A DNA stretch of 64,000 nt from Alcanivorax sp. DP30 (GCF_009882945.1 NZ_WTUY01000024.1:1-64000), one strand, 5' to 3'. Shown: positions 1-8,982, numbered from the stretch's first letter. Notes: generated by a model from the sequence alone, not told the origin. Numbers and translations are program-made.

Positions 1-55
1 AGCTACAAGCTACAAGCTACAAGCTACAAGCTACAAGCTACAAGCTACAAGCTAC
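1..55. repeat. Tandem heptamer array (AGCTACA)n, cut by the window edge
   Basis: The window opens inside just under eight perfect copies of the 7-bp unit AGCTACA, so the array probably continues to the left. The reverse complement of the same unit (TGTAGCT) forms another array at 10128-10160. No gene overlaps it. Confidence 0.9.
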
Positions 56-405
56 GCTTGGATAGACAAAACCCAACAAGTTCCCGAGAGTGTCGGCTAT
101 TCTACGAAGCCGCTGTAGGAGCTTGCCTGCAAGCGATCCGAGCCTAAGCGAGGTAAAGATTCCAGAAACGGTTTTGAGCCACCTACAGGAACCGGAGTAA
201 AACGAAGGTAACAGTTGCAATACGTGCCCGCGGGGTGAGCGTAGCTTGCAAGCGAAGAGGTGCCTGGAGAGGCTGATTCGCTTGCAGGCAAGCTCCCACA
301 GAAGGAACGCACACAGTGCGGCCCGCAGGCTGAGACCGCTCAGGTCCCCACGGCCTCAGCAGCATGGCTCGCGTGTTGCCTGTTGCGTGAAGTGTGCTGG
401 GTCTC
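56..405. other. Intergenic region with an inverted pair of REP hairpins
   Basis: This stretch carries no convincing gene. It holds a plus-strand REP at 115-136 (GTAGGAG followed by the hairpin GCTTGC-CT-GCAAGC) and the same element in reverse at 278-298, with extra GCTTGCAAGC palindromes between them. Such facing pairs resemble BIMEs. They lie downstream of the leftward parA-like gene and could fold into a long stem in RNA. Confidence 0.75.
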
Positions 406-1149
406 CTATCGAAACCCCGGCATCGCCTGAATCAGGTGGCGCTGTACCTCCAGCCATTCACCGATTAATCGCCAGTGCTGCTTGTCGTCCAAGTGGCGGG
501 AGACGGCGGCGTCCATGATGCCTTCGCCGCGGCTCATGGCCTGCACATAGGACTGGGTATCGCGCAGGGTCACCAGATAGGGAATCTTGAGACTGGAGAG
601 GAACTGGCGCAGGGCCTCGTACATCTTGGTGCGCGTGCGCACCCGGTTGGCGATGACGGCCAGGCGGCGCGGACGTCGTCGATAGCTGGGGGTGAGCATC
701 ACGTTTTGCAGGAAGCGGGTAGTGGCACGAATATCAATGGGGCTGGGCAATACGGGTACCAGCACGATCTGGGAAAGCCGCATCAAGTGGTCAAGCTGGT
801 GTGCATCCAGTCCGGCAGGAGAGTCAATGATCACGATTTCGCCGGCCTGATCCAGACGCTGCTGCAGCCGGCCAAGAGAAATGGGCTCCCCGGCGGGCCA
901 GCCAATGCCGTGAATATAATCGGAGTTGCGCAGCTTGAGCCACTGCAGGGAGGACTGCTGAGGGTCCAGATCCATCAGGGTGACAGGGCGCCCCAGGGCT
1001 TCGTAATAACAGGCAAGGTTGGTGGAAATAGTGGATTTGCCGCAGCCACCCTTGCTGTTGGCAACCAGAATAACGGTACGTTTGGCCATGGAAGGGGCCT
1101 GCTGGTAAGTGTTGGCGCGATTTGTCGGTTTGTTCTGTGCGCTATTCAT
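406..1149 (-). CDS. ParA/MinD-family partitioning ATPase
   Basis: This 247-residue protein is a P-loop ATPase of the ParA/MinD/Soj class, which move DNA or protein cargo by ATP-dependent dimerisation on the nucleoid or membrane. The deviant Walker A motif KGGCGKST is at residues 33-40, followed by the switch regions LMDLDPQQS and IIDSPAG. No ParB gene or parS-like site is visible next to it, so it is unlikely to be the main chromosome-partition gene. It may position another cargo, or belong to the plasmid-type 'orphan ParA' group. The start is uncertain: a second ATG at 1089 gives a protein beginning MAKRTVILVANSKGG, the usual ParA opening, and neither start has a strong Shine-Dalgarno sequence. 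Confidence 0.85.
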   Translation of the reverse strand: MNSAQNKPTNRANTYQQAPSMAKRTVILVANSKGGCGKSTISTNLACYYEALGRPVTLMDLDPQQSSLQWLKLRNSDYIHGIGWPAGEPISLGRLQQRLDQAGEIVIIDSPAGLDAHQLDHLMRLSQIVLVPVLPSPIDIRATTRFLQNVMLTPSYRRRPRRLAVIANRVRTRTKMYEALRQFLSSLKIPYLVTLRDTQSYVQAMSRGEGIMDAAVSRHLDDKQHWRLIGEWLEVQRHLIQAMPGFR

Positions 1150-1346
1150 GCCGTTCGTTGCCGCATATTTCGTATCATTCTACCCCTCATGATAAGGGGG
1201 ATGTTATCCCGGTCATGAAAAAGAGTGATCCCGCTCATACAACTCACACTACCCCATTTGATATGAAAGTGGTGTAAATTGTGGGCGATTTGCCATTACA
1301 GGGAACCTTCACGGGTTTTCCTGTCTTAACAGGGGGAGAAAACACC

Positions 1347-1625
1347 ATGCGTTACTTTCTGATTCTGGTCGTGCTGATCCTCGTGGTGGGTGCGGCGCTG
1401 TTCACGGTGCCCATGGAAAATGGCAAGCCCTTGCTGGATTGGCAGCATGTAGAACAGAACTGGCAAAATCCTGACAAGTTGATGGAAGAAGGTCTGGATG
1501 GTCTGGCCGGTAAATCGAAAGAAACCACGCTATATCGCTGGCGTGACCCGCAGGGAAACTGGCAGTATGGCCAGATTCCGCCCCCGGGGATTGACGCAGA
1601 AGAGACGACAATCAAGGCCCGCTAG
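1347..1625 (+). CDS. DUF4124-type small membrane-anchored protein
   Basis: This 92-residue protein has one N-terminal hydrophobic segment (MRYFLILVVLILVVGAALF), probably a signal anchor that puts the rest in the periplasm. The C-terminal part contains YRWRDPQGNWQYGQIPP, which matches the core of the DUF4124 domain found in many proteobacterial envelope proteins of unknown function. ATG 1347 was chosen because the purine-rich AGGGGGAG lies 8 bases upstream. An upstream in-frame start at 1281 would add residues with no signal character. It stands alone before the FKBP lipoprotein gene, about 75 bases away, and could be cotranscribed with it. Confidence 0.75.
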   Translation: MRYFLILVVLILVVGAALFTVPMENGKPLLDWQHVEQNWQNPDKLMEEGLDGLAGKSKETTLYRWRDPQGNWQYGQIPPPGIDAEETTIKAR

Positions 1626-1699
1626 TCCACAACGCTGGCTATGCCGGTGTGGGATTGGGGTAACGAACACACAATAAGATGAGTCCATTTGGAGGCAGA

Positions 1700-2437
1700 A
1701 TGAAGAAGTTGGGAATCGTGCTGGCAGGTACCGTGCTGCTGGCAGCCTGTGGTCAGGATAAAGCCGAGCTGAAGACTGACGACCAGAAAGGCTCTTACGC
1801 ACTGGGTTTTGTCAGTGCTGAGCAAATGCAGCAGCTGGGCGTCCTGGACAAGGAAGCCTTCATGGCCGGCCTCAAGGACGGCCTGGTGGAAAATGCGGAA
1901 GGCCAGCTGACAGATGAAGAAATGGAAGCCGCTCTGCAGGCTTTTCAGCAGCGCGTGATGGAAGCGCAGCAGGAAAAGATGAAAGAGGCCATGGAACAGC
2001 AGCAGAAAGACATGGAAGAAGCGGGCGCCAAGAACAAGGCTGACGGCGCAGCTTTCCTGGAAGAAAACGCCCAGCGTGATGGCGTTACTGTGACCGAGAG
2101 TGGTCTGCAGTACGAAGTGCTGGCTTCCGGTGAAGAGGGCGCTCAGTCTCCGACGCTGGACGACACCGTTGAAGTGCACTACCACGGAACCCTGCCTGAC
2201 GGCACTGTGTTCGACAGCTCTGTAGAGCGTGGCAACCCGGCGACCTTTGGTCTCAAGCAGATCATCAAGGGCTGGCAGGAAGTGCTGCCGATGATGAAAG
2301 AAGGCGACAAATGGAAAGTGGTTGTGCCTTCCGAACTGGGCTATGGCGAGCAGGGCGCAGGCCCGGGCAGCGACATTGGTCCGAACCAGGTGTTGATTTT
2401 CGAAATCGAGCTGCTGGATGTGAAAGGCGACGAGTAA
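1700..2437 (+). CDS. FKBP-type peptidyl-prolyl cis-trans isomerase, lipoprotein (FkpA/Mip class)
   Basis: The protein (245 residues) catalyses cis-trans isomerisation of prolyl bonds and should act as a periplasmic folding factor. It begins MKKLGIVLAGTVLLAACGQ, a lipoprotein signal with lipobox LAAC. Residues about 35-120 form the alpha-helical FKBP_N dimerisation segment, rich in E, Q and K. The FKBP domain follows, with VEVHYHGTLPDGTVFDSS, LKQIIKGWQEVLPMM, and the C-terminal GYGEQGAG and LIFEIELLDV signatures. ATG 1700 is preceded by GGAGG. Another in-frame ATG at 1679 lies before that ribosome site and is less likely. A strong terminator follows within 25 bases. Confidence 0.93.
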   Translation: MKKLGIVLAGTVLLAACGQDKAELKTDDQKGSYALGFVSAEQMQQLGVLDKEAFMAGLKDGLVENAEGQLTDEEMEAALQAFQQRVMEAQQEKMKEAMEQQQKDMEEAGAKNKADGAAFLEENAQRDGVTVTESGLQYEVLASGEEGAQSPTLDDTVEVHYHGTLPDGTVFDSSVERGNPATFGLKQIIKGWQEVLPMMKEGDKWKVVVPSELGYGEQGAGPGSDIGPNQVLIFEIELLDVKGDE

Positions 2438-2460
2438 AAGCGTTCGCGAGTTCTCGTAAA

Positions 2461-2487
2461 AAAGGGCGCCTTCGGGCGCCCTTTTTT
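2461..2487 (+). terminator. Rho-independent terminator after the FKBP gene
   Basis: A perfect stem AAAGGGCGCC / GGCGCCCTTT with a TTCG tetraloop is followed by a run of T. It lies 24 bases past the FKBP stop codon. Confidence 0.93.
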
Positions 2488-2654
2488 GTTTGTATGCATG
2501 CCCCGGAATATGGGCCGACCGGAGACCTGATGTCGCAGGTCTCAAGGCAAAAAATCGAAACCCGCCTGCATTCAACACTTCCTGCTAGTCCGCGATGACC
2601 AAAAACCACCCCGGGGGTCGCGTTAAACGAGGAATTGCTGGTGCATGCCGTGCG

Positions 2655-3047
2655 TCAGTCGCCCCAGCCGTTCACCTTGCCGGAGCAGACCCAATCCTTG
2701 GAGGCCTTGGTCACGCCGGTCCATTCATAACTGTATTGCCCGCTGGCCTTGTAGGTGCTCCAGCCCTTGGTGCCACCCGGTGCAATGCCGGACGCGCCGC
2801 AGTCCGCCGAGCCGGATTTGCGTTCGTTGCAGAAGCGGGCGTAGATACGATGGCTGCACACATTGCGGTAGCTGACGATAAATTTGCCGTCAGTGTGGCT
2901 GCTCCATTTGGCGTCTGCGACCACCATGCAAGGGCCGCCGGTGTTGGTGAGGCCGTCCCAGCAGGTGTCGCTATCCACCGAGGACGAATAGTCTGCCGCC
3001 GCCAGCTGTGTGCACAGCAAGATTCCCAATCCGATTACCTTTCTCAT
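2655..3047 (-). CDS. Small secreted cysteine-containing protein, unknown function
   Basis: I do not recognise a family. The 130-residue product begins MRKVIGLGILLCTQLAAADYS, a clear Sec signal peptide probably cleaved after LAAA. The mature part is about 110 residues, rich in Gly, Ser, Trp and Lys, with about six cysteines (for example DTCWDG, GGPCMVV, NVCSHR, ARFCNE, ADCGAS and WVCSGK), which suggests a disulfide-bonded periplasmic or extracellular protein. ATG 3047 was chosen because AGGAG lies 7 bases upstream; the frame opens further upstream to 3131 but without signal character. It runs against the FKBP gene and in the same direction as the TetR gene behind it. Confidence 0.7.
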   Translation of the reverse strand: MRKVIGLGILLCTQLAAADYSSSVDSDTCWDGLTNTGGPCMVVADAKWSSHTDGKFIVSYRNVCSHRIYARFCNERKSGSADCGASGIAPGGTKGWSTYKASGQYSYEWTGVTKASKDWVCSGKVNGWGD

Positions 3048-3160
3048 TTCCCGCTCCTGTTGTGCCCGGTTTACCAATGGAGACCAAACGAAATCAGGGT
3101 AGCCGAAGCGACGGGCCTGCGCGTCACCCAAATAGGGTATCGCCCAGCATCAAGGTATTG

Positions 3161-3796
3161 TCAGGAATGTCCGTAGGCCCGCAGGAACATGTCTACCGCC
3201 TGCTCCACGTGAGGCTGGGCTTCGGTGGCTGTCATGGGCTCGCGGTAGCCGATCATGGTGCGCATGTGTTCGCAGCCCTGCAGCAGCGCGAAAAAGTTTT
3301 CCGCTGCGCTCTGGGGGGCGGGAACGGCCAGTAGCCCTTGCTGGTTGGCCGCGCGGATCAACTGTTCCATGGCGGTCAGTGTGCGCTGGGGGCCGGCTTC
3401 GAAGAACAGCCGGGACATCTCGGGATCCTGGGTGGCCATGGTGCACATCAGCCGTTCCAGCGCGATCACTTCCTGGCTGGTGATCAGATCAATAAACGCC
3501 AGACCGATGCGGGAGAGGGTGGCACGAATCGGCTGGGAGGGGTCCAGATCAAACAGGGGTTCCGGCAGGGTGTTATGACACTTTGCCGCCACCGCGGACG
3601 AAAATAACGTTTCCTTGTCGCTGAAGTGGCTATAAACCGTAAGTTTGGAGACGCCGGCCTGTTTGGCCACCGCATCCATGCTGGTGCCGCTGAATCCGCC
3701 GGACAGGAACAGTTGCTTGGCCGCATCCAGGATGGCGGCGCGTTTGGCTGGATCTTTGGGACGGCCGCGATTGGCCGTAGCGACAGGTGTGCTCAT
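3161..3796 (-). CDS. TetR/AcrR-family repressor of the adjacent RND pump
   Basis: This 211-residue regulator has an N-terminal TetR DNA-binding domain (about residues 18-65: RAAILDAAKQLFLSGGF, then VAKQAGVSKLTVYSHF) and a helical ligand domain with the long C-terminal segment seen in AcrR/TtgR-type repressors. It is transcribed divergently from the RND adaptor gene at 3886, and the gap carries an inverted repeat at 3833-3850. By analogy with AcrR and MexR-like circuits it most likely represses the pump and itself until a hydrophobic or toxic ligand binds. The ligand cannot be read from the sequence. Confidence 0.88.
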   Translation of the reverse strand: MSTPVATANRGRPKDPAKRAAILDAAKQLFLSGGFSGTSMDAVAKQAGVSKLTVYSHFSDKETLFSSAVAAKCHNTLPEPLFDLDPSQPIRATLSRIGLAFIDLITSQEVIALERLMCTMATQDPEMSRLFFEAGPQRTLTAMEQLIRAANQQGLLAVPAPQSAAENFFALLQGCEHMRTMIGYREPMTATEAQPHVEQAVDMFLRAYGHS

Positions 3797-3832
3797 GATT
3801 TCAATACTGGACGGTTCAGTTTAGTAAACTTA

Positions 3833-3850
3833 CTATACCGGTCAGTATAG
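3833..3850. promoter_or_regulatory. Putative TetR operator between repressor and RND operon
   Basis: An inverted repeat with arms CTATAC and GTATAG and a 6-base spacer lies 36 bases upstream of the adaptor start. A second, imperfect dyad (GTTTAGTAAAC) lies at 3819-3829 on the repressor side. Position and symmetry fit the binding site of the divergent TetR protein. Confidence 0.6.
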
Positions 3851-3885
3851 GATACCGGCAAGCAGCCGGAGACGAGGGGAGTGCC

Positions 3886-5046
3886 ATGTTGCGTTACGCG
3901 GTTATTCCGGCCCTGATGGCCGGTTTGCTTGGTCTGCAGGGATGTTCTGATTCGGATCAGGCGCATCAGGAAGCGCCCAGACCGGCGCTGGTCACACAGC
4001 CACTATCATCAGGTGCCAGCCAGGATGTTTTCCCGGGTGAGGTGCGTGCCCGCTATGAGCCAGAACTGGGCTTCCGCATTGGCGGCAAGATCAGCGAGCG
4101 TCTGGTGGACGTGGGCGATCGCGTCAGCGCGGGGGCCACGCTGGCACGTCTGGATACCGATGACGTTCGTCTCCAGCTGGATGCTGCCCGCGCCCAGTTT
4201 GCGTCAGCCCAGGCAGACCACAAGTTGGCCAAGAGCGAACTGGACCGTTACCGCGAGCTGCAGGAGCGTCAGGTTATCAGTCGCTCACAGTTTGATGCGG
4301 TGGAAAGCCGTTTTGATGCCAGTGCCGCGCAACTGCGTCAGGCCCGCGCCAATCTGAATGTGGCCCGCAACCAGGCCGACTACGCTTCGCTCAAGGCTCC
4401 CCAGGATGGTGTTGTGGCGCAGCGTCTGGCGGAAGCGGGTCAGGTGGTGTCCCCCGGGCAGCCGGTCTTTGTGCTGGCCGTAGATGGTGACCGCGAGGTG
4501 CGCATTGATCTGCCGGAACAGGATGTGGGCCGTTTCACTATCGGAATGCCGGTCGCCATCGAATTGTGGTCCCGTCCGGGCCAGTTATTTACCGGCAAAC
4601 TGCGCGAACTCTCGCCCGCAGCCGATCCCCGTTCGCGGACCTTTGAAGCCCGTGTGACGTTTGATAATGACACCGCCGGTGCTGAGCTGGGGCAATCTGC
4701 CCGCGTATTTGCCCAGACTGCGGCCAGCGAGACGCTCAGCATTCCCCTCTCTGCACTCACTGCGGAACAGGAAGAAACGTTTGTCTGGGTGGTGGACCCG
4801 GCCACGTCTACGTTAAAGAAAACGCGGGTGGAGGTCGGCCCTTACCAGGAGCAGGTGGTGCCGGTGTTGTCCGGTCTGCACGCCAGTGACTGGGTGGTGG
4901 CGGCAGGAACCCATCTACTGCGCGAAGGCCAGCCGGTGATTCCGGTGGATCGCAGTAACCGTCAGGTAGAACTGACGCAGGCTTCCATGGATGTGGCCAC
5001 CGAGGCGGATCACTCCGCTGACGCTCCCGCCGAGCAGCCGGAATAA
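3886..5046 (+). CDS. RND efflux periplasmic adaptor (MFP) lipoprotein
   Basis: This 386-residue membrane-fusion protein links an inner-membrane RND pump to an outer-membrane channel. The N terminus is a lipoprotein signal with lipobox LQGC (Cys20). It has the lipoyl half-motifs around residues 60-90 and 160-195 (GFRIGGKISERLVDVGDRV; LKAPQDGVVAQRLAEAGQVV), separated by a coiled-coil hairpin, then beta-barrel and membrane-proximal domains. It is 11 bases upstream of the pump gene, so the two are one operon. No outer-membrane channel gene is present, so it probably borrows a shared TolC/OprM-type protein encoded elsewhere. Confidence 0.93.
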   Translation: MLRYAVIPALMAGLLGLQGCSDSDQAHQEAPRPALVTQPLSSGASQDVFPGEVRARYEPELGFRIGGKISERLVDVGDRVSAGATLARLDTDDVRLQLDAARAQFASAQADHKLAKSELDRYRELQERQVISRSQFDAVESRFDASAAQLRQARANLNVARNQADYASLKAPQDGVVAQRLAEAGQVVSPGQPVFVLAVDGDREVRIDLPEQDVGRFTIGMPVAIELWSRPGQLFTGKLRELSPAADPRSRTFEARVTFDNDTAGAELGQSARVFAQTAASETLSIPLSALTAEQEETFVWVVDPATSTLKKTRVEVGPYQEQVVPVLSGLHASDWVVAAGTHLLREGQPVIPVDRSNRQVELTQASMDVATEADHSADAPAEQPE

Positions 5047-5057
5047 GGAGCGCCGCC

Positions 5058-8000
5058 ATGTCTTTCAACCTGTCCGAATGGGCGCTGAAGAACCGGGCCC
5101 TGGTGCTCTACGCCATGATCCTGCTGGGTGCCATGGGGGCGATCTCCTATGCCAATCTGGGGCAAAGTGAAGATCCGCCGTTCACCTTCAAGGTGATGAC
5201 CATCAACACCCTTTGGCCGGGTGCCAGTGCCGAGGATGTGTCCCGACAAATCACCGAACGCATCGAAAAGAAATTGATGGAGACGGGTGACTTTGAACGC
5301 ATCCAGTCCTACTCGCGGCCGGGTCAGTCGCTGGTCATGTTCATGGCCCGGGATGAAATGCGCTCGGCGGAAATCGGCGATCTCTGGTATCAGGTGCGCA
5401 AGAAGGTGGGCGACATTCGCCACACCTTGCCCCGCGATGCCCTGGGTCCGTTCTTCAATGATGAGTTTGGCACCACCTTCGGCAATATTTATGCACTGAG
5501 TGGCGAAGGCTTCGACTACGCCATCATGAAGGATTATGCCGATCGTCTGCAGCTTGCCCTCCAGCGTGTTCAGGATGTGGGCAAGGTGGAACTGATCGGG
5601 CTGCAGGACGAAAAAATCTGGATCGAGATTTCCAATACCAAACTGGCCTCACTGGGCATTCCTCTGGTGACGGTGCAGCAGGCACTGGAATCGCAGAACG
5701 CGGTGGCCGATGCGGGCTTCTTTGAAACGCCAACGGATCGGGTGCGTTTGCGCGTGTCGGGTGAGTTCACCAGCGTGGATGACATTCGCAACTTCCCGAT
5801 TCAAGTAGATAACCGCACCCTGCGACTGGATGACATTGCCAATGTGTTCCGGGGTTTCAGCGACCCACAGCAGCCGCGCATGCGGTTCATGGGGGAAGAT
5901 GCCATCGGCATCGCCGTGTCCATGAAAGACGGCGGGGATATTCTCCAGCTGGGTGAAAATCTGGATCAAACCTTTACCGAATTACAGAAAAGCCTGCCCG
6001 TGGGCATGGAGCTGCGCAAGGTATCCGATCAGCCGGCAGCCGTAGAGGCCGGCGTGGGTGAATTTGTTCAGGTGCTCATGGAAGCGCTGGTCATTGTGTT
6101 GCTGGTGAGCTTCTTCTTCCTGGGGTGGCGAACCGGCATGGTGGTCGCCCTGTCGATTCCCCTGGTACTGGCCATGACCTTTGCGGCCATGAAGTATTTC
6201 GACATCGGCCTGCACAAGATTTCTCTTGGCGCGCTGGTGCTGGCGCTGGGCTTGATGGTGGATGATGCGATCATTGCGGTAGAGATGATGGCCATCAAGA
6301 TGGAGCAGGGTTTCAGTCGTCTCAAGGCGGCGGGTTTCGCCTGGACCAGCACTGCCTTCCCCATGCTTACCGGGACGTTGATCACCGCGGCCGGTTTCCT
6401 GCCCATCGCCACCGCAGAATCCAGCACCGGTGAATACACGCGCTCCATTTTTCAGGTAGTGACCATTTCCCTGCTGGCATCCTGGGTGGCGGCGGTGGTG
6501 TTTGTGCCGTATCTGGGTGACAAGCTGCTGCCGTCGCTGGCCCGTCGTAATGATGAAGGTGAAGTGCACGATCCTTACCAAAAGCCCTTTTATCAAAAAG
6601 TGCGGCGCTGGGTGGAATGGTGCGTGCGGTATCGCAAGACGGTCATCGCGCTGACCGTGGGTATCTTTATCTTCTCGGTGTTCCTGTTCCGGTTTGTTCC
6701 GCAGCAATTTTTCCCGGCGTCGGGTCGTCTGGAACTGATTGTGGACATGAAGCTGGAAGAAGGTGCGTCGTTGACCGCCACCCAGGAAGTGGCCATGCGC
6801 CTGGAGGAGCATCTGGGCGAGAATCCACTGATCGAAAACTATGTGGGTTACATGGGTAGCGGCACCCCCCGTTTTTATCTTTCCCTGGATCAGAAATTGC
6901 CGGCGGCTTCCCAGGCGCAGTTCGTCATTCTGGCGCGCAACGTGGAAGAGCGTGAAGAGATCCGTAGCTGGCTGATCGAACTCACAAACAAGGAATTCCC
7001 CACCGTGCGCACCCGGGTGTCGCGTCTGGAGAATGGGCCGCCAGTGGGTTACCCCTTGCAGTTCCGGGTGTCCGGCGAACACATTCCTGAAGTGCGGGCG
7101 CTGGCGCGCCGGGTAGCAGACAAAGTGCGCGCCAATCCCCATGCCATGAATGTACATCTGGATTGGGAAGAACCCAGCAAGGTGATTCGTCTGAACATTG
7201 ATCAGGATCGGGCGCGTACCCTGGGGATTTCCACCGCCGAGCTGTCGGTGGCCTTGCAGGCCAGTATCTCGGGTGTGGCGGTGAGTCAGTACCGGGAAGA
7301 TAACGAACTGATCAACGTGGAAGTGCGCGGTGATCGCCGCGAGCGCCATGCGCTTGGCTTGCTGGGTAACCTGGCGGTGCAGACCGAAAATGGCCGGGTG
7401 CCCCTGAACCAGATCGCCACACTGGAATATGGTTTCGAGGAAGGCATCATCTGGCACCGGGATCGCTTGCCCACGGTAACGATTCGGGCTGATATCGCGG
7501 ATGAAGCATTGCCTGCCACACTGGTCAACCAGATCATGCCGACGCTGGCCGACGTTCAGGCCGACTTGCCGCCGGGTTACCTGCTGGAAGTGGGCGGCAC
7601 GGTGGAAGAATCGGCCCGTGGCCAGAAATCGGTCAACGCCGGCATGCCGCTGTTTGTCCTGGTGGTAATCACCTTGCTGATGCTGCAACTGCGCAGTATG
7701 CCACTGTCGTTGATGGTGTTTGTCACCGCGCCGCTGGGTTTGATCGGGGTGACCCTGTTCCTGTTGTTGTTCCAGAAACCGTTCGGCTTTGTGGCCATGC
7801 TCGGCACCATCGCCCTGGCCGGGATGATCATGCGTAACGCGGTGATCCTGGTGGATCAGATTGGCCAGGATATGGCGCAGGGGCTCACTGCCTGGGATGC
7901 CATCATCGAATCCACCGTGCGCCGCTTCCGTCCCATTGTGCTCACGGCGCTCACCGCGGTGCTGGCGATGATTCCGCTGTCACGCAGTGTGTTCTTCGGT

Positions 8001-8120
8001 CCCATGGCCGTCGCGATCATGGGTGGTCTGATCGTTGCCACCGCGCTGACGCTATTGTTCCTGCCGGCACTGTATGCCGCCTGGTTCCGCGTCAAGGAAG
8101 AGCATGCTGAACCCCAGTAA
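5058..8120 (+). CDS. RND multidrug efflux permease (HAE-type)
   Basis: This 1020-residue inner-membrane pump has normal RND length and organisation: an N-terminal helix, large periplasmic loop, a cluster of membrane helices from about residue 335, then a second copy of the unit. The paired acidic residues of TM4 that relay protons are present as Asp402-Asp403 in LGLMVDDAIIAVEMM. The double Asp separates it from metal-type HME pumps, so drugs, solvents or lipids are the likely substrates. It starts with ATG after AAGGAG and follows its adaptor by 11 bases. Control is probably through the divergent TetR gene. Exact substrate is not deducible. Confidence 0.94.
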   Translation: MSFNLSEWALKNRALVLYAMILLGAMGAISYANLGQSEDPPFTFKVMTINTLWPGASAEDVSRQITERIEKKLMETGDFERIQSYSRPGQSLVMFMARDEMRSAEIGDLWYQVRKKVGDIRHTLPRDALGPFFNDEFGTTFGNIYALSGEGFDYAIMKDYADRLQLALQRVQDVGKVELIGLQDEKIWIEISNTKLASLGIPLVTVQQALESQNAVADAGFFETPTDRVRLRVSGEFTSVDDIRNFPIQVDNRTLRLDDIANVFRGFSDPQQPRMRFMGEDAIGIAVSMKDGGDILQLGENLDQTFTELQKSLPVGMELRKVSDQPAAVEAGVGEFVQVLMEALVIVLLVSFFFLGWRTGMVVALSIPLVLAMTFAAMKYFDIGLHKISLGALVLALGLMVDDAIIAVEMMAIKMEQGFSRLKAAGFAWTSTAFPMLTGTLITAAGFLPIATAESSTGEYTRSIFQVVTISLLASWVAAVVFVPYLGDKLLPSLARRNDEGEVHDPYQKPFYQKVRRWVEWCVRYRKTVIALTVGIFIFSVFLFRFVPQQFFPASGRLELIVDMKLEEGASLTATQEVAMRLEEHLGENPLIENYVGYMGSGTPRFYLSLDQKLPAASQAQFVILARNVEEREEIRSWLIELTNKEFPTVRTRVSRLENGPPVGYPLQFRVSGEHIPEVRALARRVADKVRANPHAMNVHLDWEEPSKVIRLNIDQDRARTLGISTAELSVALQASISGVAVSQYREDNELINVEVRGDRRERHALGLLGNLAVQTENGRVPLNQIATLEYGFEEGIIWHRDRLPTVTIRADIADEALPATLVNQIMPTLADVQADLPPGYLLEVGGTVEESARGQKSVNAGMPLFVLVVITLLMLQLRSMPLSLMVFVTAPLGLIGVTLFLLLFQKPFGFVAMLGTIALAGMIMRNAVILVDQIGQDMAQGLTAWDAIIESTVRRFRPIVLTALTAVLAMIPLSRSVFFGPMAVAIMGGLIVATALTLLFLPALYAAWFRVKEEHAEPQ

Positions 8121-8158
8121 CGAACGCTGAGTCTGCCGGAACAATCCGGCCTCCTCTT

Positions 8159-8186
8159 GCCCCGGCAATTTGCCGGGGCTTTTTTA
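8159..8186 (+). terminator. Rho-independent terminator of the RND operon
   Basis: The stem GCCCCGGCAA / TTGCCGGGGC is followed by TTTTTT, 39 bases after the pump stop codon. Confidence 0.92.
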
Positions 8187-8233
8187 TGGTTCATCGCGGA
8201 TTTGAAGGAATGGCTTGCAGCAAAGGCCTTCCC

Positions 8234-8393
8234 GTAGGAGCGTCGCTCGCGGCGCGATTGCCAACGTCTTTAAAGGCCGATTTACCACAGCGTGCACAGA
8301 AACCACTGCGGGGAAACAGGTTTTCTTTGTGCTCTCTGTGGTGAAAACGCTTTTGACCCTGGCCTCGAATCGCGCCGCAAGCGACGCTCCTAC
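8234..8393. repeat. Facing REP pair with an inner inverted repeat (BIME-like)
   Basis: A REP at 8234-8257 (GTAGGAGCGTCGCTCGCGG...) faces its reverse copy at 8370-8393. Between them a second nested dyad pairs ACCACAG and GCACAGAAA near 8283-8303 with TTTCTTTGTGC and CTGTGGT near 8323-8342. The whole 160 bases could fold into one long interrupted stem. The 8187-8483 gap holds no gene. Confidence 0.75.
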
Positions 8394-8483
8394 GGAAAGG
8401 GGCTGGGAGAATTAAATCGGGCTTTTCCCGCTAATCCGCGATGAACCTTTTTTATGCTCCACTCTGCCTATTGCAAAAAAAAA

Positions 8484-8963
8484 TCATCGCGCTTCCGGCA
8501 CCACCGAAATTATCAGCGGCGCTTCCTGGTCCTGATGATCCGCCCGCACACAACGCAGTTCGAAAGTGCCCGTCACATCAAAACGCCAGGCAAGGCTCAC
8601 TGTGCTGCCGGGCTCGCTGAGTCGGGTGTTGGGATAGTCCTTGCGAAGGTCGGGCATCAGGCGGTGGATCAGGTTCTGGTCACGCAGGGCGGTGCTGTCA
8701 CCGAGAGCAAACAGGTGCCAGTCCGGGGTGCTATTGGCAAGGATCAGGGCGCGGGATGAATCTTGTATCAGCGACAGCGTCTGCGGTTGCCATTGACCGG
8801 AGAAGACAGCCTCGACTTCTGTCAGGGCGCCAGGCTCCCGCAGGGCCGTACCGGCGGCCATGGGGATCTCGTCTGGCAGAATGCCGTGGCCCCGGCTACC
8901 CTGTGTCCATAAAAGTGCTATGCACAGTATGACTGGAACGATCGTACGCAAAGCAGCATCCAC
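8484..8963 (-). CDS. Putative cupredoxin-like secreted protein with incomplete copper site
   Basis: The reading frame encodes a hydrophobic signal-like segment (TIVPVILCIALLWTQGSRGHG) and then about 120 residues. The C-terminal part (WHLFALGD, LMPDLRKDYPN, LSEPGSTVSLAWRF, GTFELRCVRADH) follows the pattern of the plastocyanin-like domain of CopI-type proteins, where the ligands are His, Cys, His and Met. The Cys and the following His are present, but the usual GHxxxGM end is replaced by DHQDQEAP, so a standard type-1 copper site is unlikely. The start is unsure: GTG at 8963 or TTG at 8951 would work, neither with a good Shine-Dalgarno sequence, and only about 20 bases separate it from the divergent channel gene. 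Confidence 0.5.
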   Translation of the reverse strand: MDAALRTIVPVILCIALLWTQGSRGHGILPDEIPMAAGTALREPGALTEVEAVFSGQWQPQTLSLIQDSSRALILANSTPDWHLFALGDSTALRDQNLIHRLMPDLRKDYPNTRLSEPGSTVSLAWRFDVTGTFELRCVRADHQDQEAPLIISVVPEAR

Positions 8964-8982
8964 AATTGAACAAGGAGGGATA

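Noticed and set aside
1-55. CRISPR-like array
   Set aside because: The repeat is a 7-bp uninterrupted tandem with no spacers, and no cas genes are present.
475-1218. Long plus-strand open frame opposite the ParA gene
   Set aside because: It is the antisense shadow of a gene with clear P-loop motifs; no ribosome site and low-complexity translation.
5982-7688. 568-codon open frame opposite the RND pump gene
   Set aside because: Its His/Gln/Arg-rich translation is typical of the antisense of GC-rich coding DNA; the pump on the other strand is unambiguous.
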